Assembly (NCBI RefSeq): GCF_051535215.1
Contig: NZ_JBPPLY010000016.1
Coordinates: 1-64,000 of the forward strand
Length of the DNA stretch: 64,000 nucleotides
Source: Nitrobacter sp051535215
Lineage (GTDB): Bacteria > Pseudomonadota > Alphaproteobacteria > Rhizobiales > Xanthobacteraceae
Direction of reading: 5' to 3'
Shown piece by piece: positions 8,205 through 17,307 of the stretch. A model generated the notes under the pieces. It did not search any database and was not told where the DNA came from. It was given only the letters and a program-made list of their open reading frames with translations. The stretch's first letter is position 1. Every line of letters begins with the position of its first letter. The translations under genes were made by a program, and so were the position numbers.

Positions 8205-9761
8205 ATGCCGGCGGCCGCAGTACAATCGGTCGCGGTTCCGGGACTGCGCCGGAACATGGTGACGATCTGCGCCATGACCGCGACCATCATGCAGGCGCTC
8301 GACGCCACGATCGCCAACGTTGCACTTCCCTATATGCAGGGGTCGCTGTCGGCGTCACAGGACCAGATCAACTGGGTGCTGACGTCCTACATCGTCGCGG
8401 CGGCCATCATGACCGCGCCGGTCGGCTGGATCGCCAACCGCTTCGGCCGCAAACGTATTTTCATCCTCTGCTCGGCCGGCTTCACGCTCGCATCCGTCTT
8501 GTGCGGGCTGGCGCAGGATATCACCCAGATGGTGCTGTGCCGCTTGCTGCAGGGCATGTTCGGCGCAGCGCTGGTGCCGCTGTCGCAGGCGGTGATGCTC
8601 GACAGCTACGCGCTGCACGAACGCGCCAAGGCGATGGCGATCTGGGGCATGGGGGTGATGCTGGGGCCGATCATGGGACCCTCGCTCGGCGCCTGGCTCA
8701 CCGAAACCTATAGCTGGCACTGGGTGTTCTTCGTCAACCTGCCGTTCGGCCTGATCACGGTCATCGGCCTCATGATCTTCATGGACGAGACCCGATTAAA
8801 CACCGAGCTGCAATTCGACTGGTTCGGCTTCGGCGCGCTCGCCGTGGGCATCGGCGCGCTGCAGCTTGCGCTTGATCGCGGCGAGCAGCTCGACTGGCTG
8901 GAGTCCTGGGAGATCACGCTGGAGTTCATCGTCTCGGCCGTCGGCTTCTATTATTTCTTCGTGCACTCGCTGACCACCAGGCGTCCGTTCGTCCAGTTCG
9001 CGATCTTCAAGGACCGCAATTTCGCGACCGCCCTCATCTTCATGGCGGTGATCGGCGTGGTGCTGTTCTCGACCATGGCGCTGGCCTCGCCGCTATTCCA
9101 GAACGCCTACGGCTATCCGATCCTGACCGCCGGGCTTCTGCTCGCGACGCGCGGTGGCGGAACGTTCGTGGCCATGATGATGGTCAGCCGTCTCATGACG
9201 TACTTCGAAGCCCGGACCCTGATCGCCGTCGGCCTTTCGCTGATCGCGATCACGCTCTACGACATGACCGGCTGGACCGCCGATGTTTCGGTGCAAACCA
9301 TCGTCATCAACAGCGTCCTCCAGGGTTACGGTATTGGCCTTGTCTTCGTGCCGATGACGACCGCGGCCTTCATGACGCTGCCCAACCATCTGCGCACCGA
9401 CGGCACGTCGATGCTGACGCTGGTGCGCAACGTCGCGAGTTCGATCGGCATTTCCATCGTCATCGCGCAACTGACGAGCGGCACCACGCGCGCCCATGCG
9501 GTGCTGGCGGAGCACATCACCCCCTTCAATAACGCACTGCAAATGCCGAACGTGACCGGTACCATCAACCTGAATACGGATATCGGCCGTGCGATGATGG
9601 ATCTGATCGTCAGCGCGCAGGCGCAGATCATCGCGTTCTCGCGGGATTTCGAGCTTGTCGCGCTGGTGACGGTCTGCGCGATTCCGCTGGCGCTGATCCT
9701 GAAATCGACCAAGGCGGCGATGCGCGCGCCCTCCGCGGACCATGCTGCAGTGATCGAATGA
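8205..9761 (+). CDS. DHA2-family MFS multidrug exporter (EmrB/QacA type)
   Basis: The 518-residue inner-membrane drug/proton antiporter has about 14 predicted membrane segments. The first segment carries LDATIANVALPYM, the D1 motif of the 14-TM DHA2 family; the loop after segment 2 has the conserved NRFGRKR motif, and segment 5 contains the motif-C-like GVMLGPIMGPSLGAWL. It is the last gene of the marR-emrA-emrB-like operon, four bases after the adaptor. Expected role: export of hydrophobic toxic compounds across the envelope with the adaptor. Substrate range cannot be read from sequence. Confidence 0.93.
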   Translation: MPAAAVQSVAVPGLRRNMVTICAMTATIMQALDATIANVALPYMQGSLSASQDQINWVLTSYIVAAAIMTAPVGWIANRFGRKRIFILCSAGFTLASVLCGLAQDITQMVLCRLLQGMFGAALVPLSQAVMLDSYALHERAKAMAIWGMGVMLGPIMGPSLGAWLTETYSWHWVFFVNLPFGLITVIGLMIFMDETRLNTELQFDWFGFGALAVGIGALQLALDRGEQLDWLESWEITLEFIVSAVGFYYFFVHSLTTRRPFVQFAIFKDRNFATALIFMAVIGVVLFSTMALASPLFQNAYGYPILTAGLLLATRGGGTFVAMMMVSRLMTYFEARTLIAVGLSLIAITLYDMTGWTADVSVQTIVINSVLQGYGIGLVFVPMTTAAFMTLPNHLRTDGTSMLTLVRNVASSIGISIVIAQLTSGTTRAHAVLAEHITPFNNALQMPNVTGTINLNTDIGRAMMDLIVSAQAQIIAFSRDFELVALVTVCAIPLALILKSTKAAMRAPSADHAAVIE

Positions 9762-9844
9762 CGAACGGCAGGGCTCCCGCCCCCGGCGCAATGAATGCCG
9801 ATGACGTGGAAAACGGGCAGGACCGCGGCAATGCCATAGGAAGC

Positions 9845-9872
9845 GGCGCCGAAACTTTGTAGTTTCGCCGCC
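9845..9872 (+). promoter_or_regulatory. Hairpin abutting the mutS start codon
   Basis: GGCGCCGAAACT (9845-9856) and AGTTTCGCCGCC (9861-9872) form a 12-bp stem with a single mismatch around a TTGT loop, ending on the base before the mutS ATG. There is no T tract, so it is a poor terminator for the upstream MFS gene. In the mRNA it would occupy the whole ribosome binding region of mutS, where no Shine-Dalgarno sequence is visible. It could hold mutS translation low, or the true start may be the ATG pair at 9945-9950. Confidence 0.5.
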
Positions 9873-12599
9873 ATGACGATCCAGCGCGCCATCCTGACAT
9901 CGCCGAGCCCTGCCGCCACTGCCGAGGCGTCGCGGGTTACGCCGATGATGGAACAGTACCTTGAAATCAAGGCGGCCAATCCCGGCCTGCTGCTGTTCTA
10001 TAGGATGGGTGATTTCTACGAACTGTTCTTCGAGGATGCCGAAATCGCCTCCCGCGCGCTCGGCATCACGCTCACCAAACGCGGCAAGCATCAGGGCGCG
10101 GACATTCCGATGTGCGGCGTCCCCGTGGAACGCTCGGACGACTACTTGCATCGGCTGATCGCGCTCGGCCACCGCGTCGCGGTTTGCGAGCAGACCGAGG
10201 ATCCGGCCGCAGCGCGCAAGCGCGGCAACAAGAGCGTGGTTCGCCGCGATGTGGCCCGCCTCGTCACCCCGGGAACGCTGACCGAAGACACGCTGCTCGA
10301 CGCCAGGGCCAACAATTATCTGCTGGCGCTGGCGCGGGCGCGCGCCTCTTCCGGAAGCGACCGCATCGCGCTGGCCTGGATCGACATCTCCACGGCGGAG
10401 TTCATGGTTACCGAATGCGGCACCGGCGAACTGGCCGCCACGCTCGCGCGCATCAACCCCAATGAAGTGATCGTGTCCGATGCGCTCCATGGCGATCCGG
10501 ACATGGCAGCGCTGTTGCGGGAGTTGCCGTCGGTGACGCCGCTGACCCGCGACGTGTTCGACAGCGCGACCGCAGAGCGGCGGCTGTGCGATTATTTCGC
10601 GGTCGCCACCATGGACGGTCTCAGCGCGATGTCGAGGCTCGAGGCGACCGCGGCCGCGGCCGCCGTCACCTATGTCGACCGCACCCAGATCGGCAAGCGA
10701 CCGCCGCTGTCGCCGCCATCGCGTGAAGCTTCGGGCAGCACCATGGCGATCGATCCCGCCACCCGCGCCAATCTCGAACTGACGCGCACGCTTGCGGGCG
10801 AACGGCGCGGCTCGCTGCTCGACGCCATTGACCGCACGGTGACGGCGGCAGGGTCGCGGCTTCTGGCGCAGCGGCTAGCGGCGCCGCTGACGGACAACGC
10901 CGCCATCGCGCGGCGGCTTGATGCCATCGCCGCATTCGTATCCGACAACCCGGCATGCGAGGACATCCGCACCGTGTTGCGTGCGGCACCCGATATGTCG
11001 CGCGCGCTGGCGCGGCTCTCGGTCGGACGCGGCGGTCCGCGTGATCTCGCAGGCCTGCGCGACGGCGTCGTTGCCGCCGATCAGGCTTTGGCGCGGCTAT
11101 CCGCGCTTTCCGATCCGCCGAAAGATATCACCGCAGCGATGCAGGCGCTGCAGCGTCCCTCCCGCGATCTCGCGCGTGAACTCGGCCGGGCGCTTGCAGA
11201 CGACCTGCCGCTGACGAAGCGCGACGGCGGTTTCGTCCGCGAGGGCTACGAGGGCGCGCTCGACGAGGCGCGAAAACTGCGCGACGATTCCCGCCTCGTG
11301 GTAGCGGCGATGCAGGCGCGCTACGCCGAGGAGACCGGCATCAAGACGCTCAAGATCCGCCACAACAACGTCCTCGGCTATTTCGTCGAAGTGACCGCGC
11401 AGCATGGCGACAGGCTCATGAGCGCGCCGCTCAACGCCACCTTCATCCATCGCCAGACGCTGGCCGGCCAGGTGCGTTTCACCACATCGGAGCTCGGCGA
11501 GATCGAGGCCAGAATCGCCAATGCCGGCGACCGCGCGCTCGGCCTCGAGCTGGAGATTTTCGACCGGCTTGCCGCGATGGTGGTCGAGGCCGACGACGAC
11601 CTGCGCAACGCGGCGCACGCCTTCGCGCAACTGGACGTCGAGGCGTCGCTCGCAAAACTTGCGACCGACGAGAATTATATCCGGCCGGAGGTCGATGCCT
11701 CGCTCGACTTCGCCATCGAGGGCGGCCGGCATCCGGTGGTCGAGCAGGCGCTGAAGCGCGCCGGACAGCCGTTCATCGCCAACGCCTGCGATCTGTCGCC
11801 AGGCCCGGGCCAGACGTCGGGACAAATCTGGCTGCTCACCGGCCCCAACATGGCAGGCAAATCGACGTTCCTGCGTCAGAACGCGCTGATCGCGCTGATG
11901 GCCCAGATCGGCAGCTTCGTGCCGGCGACGCGCGCGCGTATCGGCATGATCGACCGGCTGTTCTCGCGGGTCGGCGCTGCCGACGACCTGGCGCGGGGCC
12001 GTTCGACCTTCATGGTCGAGATGGTGGAAACCGCCGTCATCCTCAATCAGGCATCGGAGCGTGCGCTGGTCATCCTCGACGAGATCGGACGCGGCACCGC
12101 GACCTTCGACGGCCTGTCAATCGCATGGGCCGCGATCGAGCACCTCCATGAAACCATCCGCTGCCGCGCGCTGTTCGCCACCCACTATCACGAGCTCACC
12201 GCGCTGTCGTCAAAGCTGCCGCGGCTGTTCAACGCCACCGTGCGCGTCAAGGAATGGCACGGCGAGGTGGTGTTCCTGCACGAGGTCCTGCCCGGCGCGG
12301 CCGACCGCTCCTATGGCATCCAGGTGGCGAAGCTCGCGGGCCTGCCGCCGCCGGTCGTCGCGCGCGCCAAATCGGTGCTGGCGAAACTGGAGGCTCAGGA
12401 CCGCGGATCGACCGTGCGCGCGCTGGTCGATGATCTGCCGCTGTTCGCGGTACCGTCGCGCACAGTCGACGAATCCGCATCGCCGAGTGAAACCGCTCAA
12501 CTGATCGAGGCGTTGAAAGCCCTGCATCCCGACGAGATGTCGCCGCGCGAGGCGCTGGATGCGCTCTATGCGCTCAAGGCAAAACTGCCGAAACAGTAA
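9873..12599 (+). CDS. mutS: DNA mismatch repair protein MutS
   Basis: The 908-residue protein recognises base mismatches and small loops and starts methyl-independent mismatch repair with MutL. Domain I carries the mismatch-reading Phe-x-Glu motif in GDFYELF (F48, E50). Connector, lever and clamp domains follow. The C-terminal ATPase has Walker A GPNMAGKST (657-665), the Walker B region VILDEIGRGTATFDG and the conserved ATHYHEL motif. It ends with a short helical tail typical of MutS1. Length is normal for the Nitrobacteraceae. It is followed 13 bases later by the amine oxidase gene. The start context is unusual because a hairpin occupies the bases before the ATG. The start of the conserved domain (TPMMEQYLEIK) would also allow initiation 24-25 codons later. 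Confidence 0.97.
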   Translation: MTIQRAILTSPSPAATAEASRVTPMMEQYLEIKAANPGLLLFYRMGDFYELFFEDAEIASRALGITLTKRGKHQGADIPMCGVPVERSDDYLHRLIALGHRVAVCEQTEDPAAARKRGNKSVVRRDVARLVTPGTLTEDTLLDARANNYLLALARARASSGSDRIALAWIDISTAEFMVTECGTGELAATLARINPNEVIVSDALHGDPDMAALLRELPSVTPLTRDVFDSATAERRLCDYFAVATMDGLSAMSRLEATAAAAAVTYVDRTQIGKRPPLSPPSREASGSTMAIDPATRANLELTRTLAGERRGSLLDAIDRTVTAAGSRLLAQRLAAPLTDNAAIARRLDAIAAFVSDNPACEDIRTVLRAAPDMSRALARLSVGRGGPRDLAGLRDGVVAADQALARLSALSDPPKDITAAMQALQRPSRDLARELGRALADDLPLTKRDGGFVREGYEGALDEARKLRDDSRLVVAAMQARYAEETGIKTLKIRHNNVLGYFVEVTAQHGDRLMSAPLNATFIHRQTLAGQVRFTTSELGEIEARIANAGDRALGLELEIFDRLAAMVVEADDDLRNAAHAFAQLDVEASLAKLATDENYIRPEVDASLDFAIEGGRHPVVEQALKRAGQPFIANACDLSPGPGQTSGQIWLLTGPNMAGKSTFLRQNALIALMAQIGSFVPATRARIGMIDRLFSRVGAADDLARGRSTFMVEMVETAVILNQASERALVILDEIGRGTATFDGLSIAWAAIEHLHETIRCRALFATHYHELTALSSKLPRLFNATVRVKEWHGEVVFLHEVLPGAADRSYGIQVAKLAGLPPPVVARAKSVLAKLEAQDRGSTVRALVDDLPLFAVPSRTVDESASPSETAQLIEALKALHPDEMSPREALDALYALKAKLPKQ

Positions 12600-12612
12600 T
12601 CAGCGTGTCGCG

Positions 12613-13863
12613 ATGTCGCGAAATCTTCCCTCCACTGTCGATGTCGCCATCATCGGCGCCGGCGCCGCCGGACTCGGCGCAGCCGACGCGCTAAAGGATT
12701 CCGGCCTCTCCATCATCGTGCTGGAAGCCCGTGGCCGCGTCGGCGGACGCGCCCATACCATCGTCCCCGCCCCCGGCATCGTCTTCGATCTCGGCTGCGG
12801 CTGGCTGCATTCGGCCGACAAAAATTCCTTTGTTGCCATCGCGGACCGGCTCGGCTTCGAGATCGACAGGACGCGGCCGCCGTGGCGCGATCAGAGCTTT
12901 GACGCCGGATTCCCGGCGACCGAGCGCCAGGACTTTTTTGCCGCGCTCGATGCATTCCATGAGCGTATCGAGAAAGCGGCGGAGAACGATGTCGACACCC
13001 CTGCCGCCCGCTATCTCGAACAGGGCAATCGCTGGAATCCGATGATCGATGCGATCTCCGGCTATGTGAACGGCTGCGAACTCGATTCCGTTTCTGTCCA
13101 TGATCTCGACGCCTATGAAGACACCGGCATCAACTGGCGCGTGCGGCGCGGTTACGGCGCGCTGATCGAAGCCTATGGCCGGCCCTGCCCGGTCGCGCTG
13201 AACACGCGCGTCTGGCGCATCGATCATTCGGGGCGCAGCCTGCGCATCGAAACATCGAAAGGCACGCTGTCGGCGGCTCAGGCGATCGTGACGGTGCCGA
13301 CCAGTCTGATCGCGAACGAAACGATTCGCTTCCACCCCGGCCTGCCGGAGAAAGTAAGCGCTGCAGCAGGTCTTCCCCTTGGCATCGACGACAAGGTGAT
13401 ACTGGCGCTCGACGATCCCGACAACACGCTGCCAAACGACGGCAACCTGCGCGGCGCCACCATGCAGACAAAAATGGGCACCTTTCACCTGCGCCCGTTC
13501 GGCCAGCCTTGCATCGAGGGATTTTTCGGCGGCAGCTTCGCGCGCGAACTCGAGGACGCCGGCGAGGGCGCATTCGCGGCGCAGGCGATCGACGAGATCG
13601 TGGCGTTGCTCGGCTCGGATTTTCGACGCAAGCTCAAGCCACTCGCCGAATCGCGCTGGGCCCGCGATCCCTTCGCGCAAGGCGCCTATTCCCACGCCCT
13701 GCCCGGCCATGCCGCTGATCGTGCGGTGCTCGCCGCGCCGGTGGATAACCGGCTGTTCTTTGCGGGCGAGGCCACCTCACCGAACTTCTTCTCCACGGCT
13801 CACGGCGCGCGCGACAGCGGCGAACGGGCGGCGCGGGAGGTGATGGCGGCAAGCCAGTGTTGA
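12613..13863 (+). CDS. FAD-dependent amine oxidase-like flavoprotein
   Basis: The 416-residue protein belongs to the flavin monoamine oxidase/polyamine oxidase superfamily. Near the N-terminus VAIIGAGAAGLGAADAL (GxGxxG at residues 15-20) and LEARGRVGGRA form the dinucleotide-binding motif. The C-terminus has LFFAGEATSPNFFSTAHGA, the second FAD-contacting block. It would oxidise an amine to an imine or aldehyde with release of hydrogen peroxide; the amine is unknown and some relatives are desaturases or have lost activity. I chose the ATG at 12613 just after the mutS stop because the GxGxxG then lies at the usual distance from the N-terminus. No signal peptide is seen, so it is probably cytoplasmic. 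Confidence 0.85.
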   Translation: MSRNLPSTVDVAIIGAGAAGLGAADALKDSGLSIIVLEARGRVGGRAHTIVPAPGIVFDLGCGWLHSADKNSFVAIADRLGFEIDRTRPPWRDQSFDAGFPATERQDFFAALDAFHERIEKAAENDVDTPAARYLEQGNRWNPMIDAISGYVNGCELDSVSVHDLDAYEDTGINWRVRRGYGALIEAYGRPCPVALNTRVWRIDHSGRSLRIETSKGTLSAAQAIVTVPTSLIANETIRFHPGLPEKVSAAAGLPLGIDDKVILALDDPDNTLPNDGNLRGATMQTKMGTFHLRPFGQPCIEGFFGGSFARELEDAGEGAFAAQAIDEIVALLGSDFRRKLKPLAESRWARDPFAQGAYSHALPGHAADRAVLAAPVDNRLFFAGEATSPNFFSTAHGARDSGERAAREVMAASQC

Positions 13864-14074
13864 TCGCTCCCCAGCGCATGATGCCGAAGGCCGCGCGAGG
13901 CAAAGTGGAGAACGGTTTCGGACAAGAACATACTCGATCAAAACAAAAAGAAGGAGACGGTTGCAGCCGGCGCGCGACGCAGAAAGATCTGCTGTTCACC
14001 CGGCCATCTTTGACAGCACTTTGCAGCGATCCGTTTCTACGATGATGCGTATTGCAATTCGTGGGAGACAATCG

Positions 14075-14845
14075 ATGCAAGCATCTCGACGGGACATTAT
14101 CGCCGGCGCGGCCGGCATTGCCGCAGTTTCCGCGCTCGGCGCGAGCGCGGCGCAGGCGGCGACCGGCGACGAACTGAAGGCGATTCCCGAACTCGCTCCG
14201 CACTGGAAGAAGCTGGACCTCGCGGCGATCCTGCGCAAGCCGGCGGCGTTCGCATCGGTAAGCCAGAACAATTCACTGTATCAGCCATGGGGCGCGCAGG
14301 CCGGCGAGAAGCACTGGGAGCGCGGCAGTCTCGCGGCCACGATCAAGGTGGTGAACGCGGCGCGCAAGGCCTCCAATTTCAAATCGTTCAACTGGATCGG
14401 CTATGAGGTCTTCCGCGAAAACTATCCGCAGTCCGAATTCGACAAGGTGCAGTATGAAAGCTGGACCGGCGCGCTAAATTTCTCGCCGGAGAAAAAGAAG
14501 GCCGACAACGAACTCGTTCCCGAACTGCGCGCGCTGGTGCGGCCCGGCGATCTCGAGTTCAATGAACTGGCTTTGCAGACGGCGTTCGCCGGCACGCAAC
14601 TGCCGCTCGAATTGTCGCGCAAGCGGATCGAGGTGCTGGTCCTGACCGGAATCCATACCGATTGGTGCATCGAGGGCAACGCCCGCGCCGCGCGCGACAA
14701 CGGATACCTTCCCATTGTGATCGGAGACGCGACCGGGACGCAGAAGCCGGAGCAGCTTGCGGGTGCGCTGCAGCGCATCAACAACTTCTTCGCGCCGGTG
14801 ATTTCCTCCGATACCTTCGTGCGGCTGCTGGGGCAGTCGAGCTAA
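14075..14845 (+). CDS. Tat-exported isochorismatase-family (cysteine hydrolase-like) protein
   Basis: A 256-residue protein with a twin-arginine signal (SRRDIIAGAAG, then an Ala-rich segment ending ASAAQA near residue 28), so probably exported folded to the periplasm. The body matches the isochorismatase/nicotinamidase fold best in its second half, where VLVLTGIHTDWCIEGNAR places Cys198 at the nucleophile position. The other two residues of the family's Asp-Lys-Cys triad are not evident: there is no DxQ-like motif at the start of the domain, and the usual Lys position in the NELALQTAF segment is not Lys. It may be a divergent enzyme or a catalytically dead one. GGGAG at 14063-14067 supports the ATG at 14075; a frame extending further upstream lacks such a signal. 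Confidence 0.75.
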   Translation: MQASRRDIIAGAAGIAAVSALGASAAQAATGDELKAIPELAPHWKKLDLAAILRKPAAFASVSQNNSLYQPWGAQAGEKHWERGSLAATIKVVNAARKASNFKSFNWIGYEVFRENYPQSEFDKVQYESWTGALNFSPEKKKADNELVPELRALVRPGDLEFNELALQTAFAGTQLPLELSRKRIEVLVLTGIHTDWCIEGNARAARDNGYLPIVIGDATGTQKPEQLAGALQRINNFFAPVISSDTFVRLLGQSS

Positions 14846-15029
14846 ACCGTCCTTCCCTAAGGACATCGCGACGCCGCGGGCCGGCTTGGCAATGCCGGCC
14901 CCCGAGCGTCGCCCCGAACTGTCCCCTTTCGGTACAAAATGTCGCATTGGTGGTGCCGGGAATCCACATTTTAACCTTTAATTAACGATGGACCTTGAAG
15001 ACGGCGCGCCGACTTGCTTTGATCGGGAC

Positions 15030-15542
15030 ATGAGCACGACCCTGATCGAACTCCGGCCGGCCAAGGTCGCGGATGCATCCGCGGTCGCCGCCACCCATGA
15101 CGAAGCCTGGCGTTCGGCCTATCAGGGCATCATTCCCGGCGCGGAACTGGAAAAGCTGATCAACCGCCGTGGCCCGCACTGGTGGGACAGCGCGATCCGC
15201 AAGGGTAGCCGCATCAGCGTGCTGGTCTTCGGCGACAAGGTTGCCGGCTACGCCAACTACGGTCACAACCGCGCCCGCAGCCTGCAATATGAGGGCGAAA
15301 TCTACGAGCTTTACCTGCGCCCGGAATTCCAGGGCCTGGGGTTCGGCCGACGGCTGTTCACCGCTGCCCGGCGCGACCTGCTGCAGAGCGGGCTGAAAAG
15401 CATGGTGACCTGGGCGCTGTCCGACAACGAACCGGCGACGGAGTTCTACCGTGCGCTCGGCGGCCGCATGGTCGCCCGCTCCTCCGAGAGGTTCGGGCCG
15501 AAGTCGCTCGACAAGGTGGCCTTCGCCTGGACCGGTTATTGA
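15030..15542 (+). CDS. GNAT-family N-acetyltransferase
   Basis: The 170-residue protein is a Gcn5-related acetyltransferase using acetyl-CoA. It starts LIELRPAKVADASAVAATHDEAWRS, contains beta-strand 4 with EIYELYLRPEFQGLGFGRRLF, in which QGLGFGRR is the Q/RxxGxG/A pyrophosphate loop, and ends with a typical WALSDNEPATEFYRALGG motif. The acceptor substrate (small molecule, amino acid or protein N-terminus) is unknown. An ATG at 14988 would add 14 residues; neither start has a strong ribosome binding site, and I prefer 15030 because the family fold starts directly after it. It appears to be a single-gene unit. Confidence 0.85.
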   Translation: MSTTLIELRPAKVADASAVAATHDEAWRSAYQGIIPGAELEKLINRRGPHWWDSAIRKGSRISVLVFGDKVAGYANYGHNRARSLQYEGEIYELYLRPEFQGLGFGRRLFTAARRDLLQSGLKSMVTWALSDNEPATEFYRALGGRMVARSSERFGPKSLDKVAFAWTGY

Positions 15543-15869
15543 AGGGGACTTGAAAGTCGCTTTCATCGTCATTCCGAACGCCGCAAAAGCGGCGATCCGG
15601 AATCCGGAAATGCGAGAGCCCGTTTCAACTGCGTTGAACCAGACTCGTCGCTTATCTTTTTTTGAGCATGATCTGTTCCGAAAACCGGTTTCCGCTTTTC
15701 GGGATCATGCTCTAAAGACAACCGGCCAGTTTAGATTCCGGGTTCGCGCTTCCGGTGTTTCCCGGATGACTATAAGTTTTTCAGCGCCCAGGTTGCCATT
15801 GAAGCCGGGCCGCCGCCCGGCCATAGTCGTTTTTCAGATTCACATCCCAGACCTAATGCGAGGCGGCCG
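15543..15869. other. Intergenic region filled by repeats
   Basis: About 330 bases between the acetyltransferase gene and ppa, with no plausible gene. It holds an element beginning GTCATTCCG (15568-15605), then a palindromic element at 15664-15711, then a reverse-oriented relative of the first (GATTCCGGG...CGGATGAC, 15734-15770). The first and last thus bracket the central palindrome in opposite orientations. The promoter of ppa must lie in the final 100 bases. Confidence 0.5.
15664..15711. repeat. RIME-like palindromic repeat, copy 1
   Basis: Outer arms GAGCATGATC (15664-15673) and GATCATGCTC (15702-15711) are perfect complements; inner CCGAAAA and TTTTCGG extend the stem around a CCGG-containing loop. 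This pattern is a well-known kind of intergenic repeat in Hyphomicrobiales genomes, similar to the rhizobial RIME elements. A second, degenerate copy is at 37621-37690. It would fold in RNA and may protect 3' ends of mRNA, but no T tract follows. Confidence 0.75.
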
Positions 15870-16400
15870 ATGCGTATCGATGCGATCTCGACCGGATCAA
15901 ATCCGCCACACGAGGTGAATGTCATCATCGAAGTGCCGGTCGGCGGCGAGCCGATCAAGTACGAGATGGACAAGAACGCCGGCACGCTGGTGGTCGACCG
16001 TTTTCTCTACACGGCAATGCGCTATCCCGGAAATTACGGCTTCATCCCGCATACGCTGTCGCAGGACGGCGACCCCTGCGATGTGCTGGTCGCCAACACG
16101 CGCGGCATCGTCCCCGGCGCGGTGATAAGCGTCCGGCCGGTCGGCGTGCTGTTGATGGAGGACGAGGCGGGCGGCGACGAGAAAATCATCGCAGTCCCGA
16201 CCTCGAAACTGACCCAGCGCTACGACAAGGTGAAAAATTACAGCGACCTGCCTGACATCACGCTGCAGCAGATCCAGCACTTCTTCGAGCACTACAAGGA
16301 TCTGGAACCCGGCAAATGGGTCAAGGTGTTGCGCTGGGGCGGCGCGGAGGACGCGCACAGGCTGATACTGGAAGCCATCGCACGGGCGAAGGGGAAGTAG
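15870..16400 (+). CDS. ppa: Inorganic pyrophosphatase, family I
   Basis: The 176-residue cytoplasmic enzyme hydrolyses pyrophosphate to phosphate, pulling biosynthetic reactions forward. The family I signature is DGDPCDVLV (D66, D68, D71 bind Mg2+). Other conserved parts are IEVPVGGEPIKYEMDK with substrate-binding Lys/Glu, RYPGNYGFIPHTL, and KVLRWGGAEDAHRLILEAI near the end. Length matches the bacterial hexameric enzyme. AGGCGG lies just before the ATG. It is monocistronic, converging on folD with only five bases between stop codons. Confidence 0.96.
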   Translation: MRIDAISTGSNPPHEVNVIIEVPVGGEPIKYEMDKNAGTLVVDRFLYTAMRYPGNYGFIPHTLSQDGDPCDVLVANTRGIVPGAVISVRPVGVLLMEDEAGGDEKIIAVPTSKLTQRYDKVKNYSDLPDITLQQIQHFFEHYKDLEPGKWVKVLRWGGAEDAHRLILEAIARAKGK

Positions 16401-16405
16401 CTGCG

Positions 16406-17290
16406 CTACACCCCCGGCGCAGCCAATCCTTCGATCGCGCAGGCAGCGCGCAGGGTGTTGACCAGAAGGCACGCCACCGTCATCTGGCCGACGCCGCCGG
16501 GCACCGGCGTCACCGCGCCCGCGACCTTCATGGCCTCGTCGAACGCAACGTCGCCGACGAGGCGGGTCCTGCCTTCGGCCGCAGGCAGGCGGGTGATGCC
16601 GACATCGATCACGGTCGCGCCTGGCTTGAGCCAGTCGCCGCGCACCATCTCGGCCTTGCCGACCGCCGCATAGACCAGATCGGCTCGGCGGCAGAGTTCG
16701 GGCAGGTTGCGGGAACGTGAATGCGCGATGGTCACCGTTGCGTTTTCGTTGAGCAGCAACTGCACCAGCGGCCGTCCCACCAGGTTGGAGCGGCCGATCA
16801 CGATGGCATCCATGCCTTCGAGCGAGGAATGCACGCTTTTGGTCAGGATGATGCAGCCGAGCGGCGTGCACGGCGACAATGCGGGCAAACCGCCGGCGAG
16901 ACGACCGGCGTTATGCGGATGCAGGCCGTCGACATCCTTCGCCGGATCGATGGCTGCCACGATCGCTCCGGTATCGAGCCCCTTCGGCAGCGGCAGTTGG
17001 ACCAGAATGCCATGCACGGCGGGATCGGCGTTCAGTCTCGCGACCAGCGCCAGCAGGTCCGCCTGCGCCACATCGGCCGGCAGGACGTGCTCGAACGAGG
17101 CCATGCCGGCGGCCTGGGTCTGCTTGTGCTTGTTGCGGACATAGACTTCGCTCGCGGGATCGTTGCCGACCAGCACGACGGCGAGGCCGGGCGTCAGCCC
17201 GTGATCGCGCTTCACCCGCGCCACCTCATCGGCAACCTTCGCGCGCAAGTCTGCCGCGATGCGTTTTCCATCGATGATTTCGGCCGTCAT
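16406..17290 (-). CDS. folD: Bifunctional methylene-THF dehydrogenase/cyclohydrolase (FolD)
   Basis: The 294-residue enzyme interconverts 5,10-methylene-, methenyl- and 10-formyl-tetrahydrofolate using NADP+, supplying one-carbon units for purines and fMet. The catalytic Tyr-x-x-x-Lys is in SEVYVRNKHKQ (Y50, K54), QLPLPKGLD lines the folate pocket, the Rossmann part has VIGRSNLVGRP, and TPVPGGVGQMTVACL is the C-terminal signature. The ATG at 17290 is preceded by a copy of the dispersed ~100-bp repeat, which separates it from the genes further upstream. It converges with ppa. Confidence 0.97.
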   Translation of the reverse strand: MTAEIIDGKRIAADLRAKVADEVARVKRDHGLTPGLAVVLVGNDPASEVYVRNKHKQTQAAGMASFEHVLPADVAQADLLALVARLNADPAVHGILVQLPLPKGLDTGAIVAAIDPAKDVDGLHPHNAGRLAGGLPALSPCTPLGCIILTKSVHSSLEGMDAIVIGRSNLVGRPLVQLLLNENATVTIAHSRSRNLPELCRRADLVYAAVGKAEMVRGDWLKPGATVIDVGITRLPAAEGRTRLVGDVAFDEAMKVAGAVTPVPGGVGQMTVACLLVNTLRAACAIEGLAAPGV

Positions 17291-17307
17291 GCTGATCCCT
17301 GGCTTGC

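Noticed and set aside
9093..10490. A 465-codon minus-strand frame across the efflux gene and mutS
   Set aside because: It covers the ends of two real genes and the gap between them and has a shadow-like composition.
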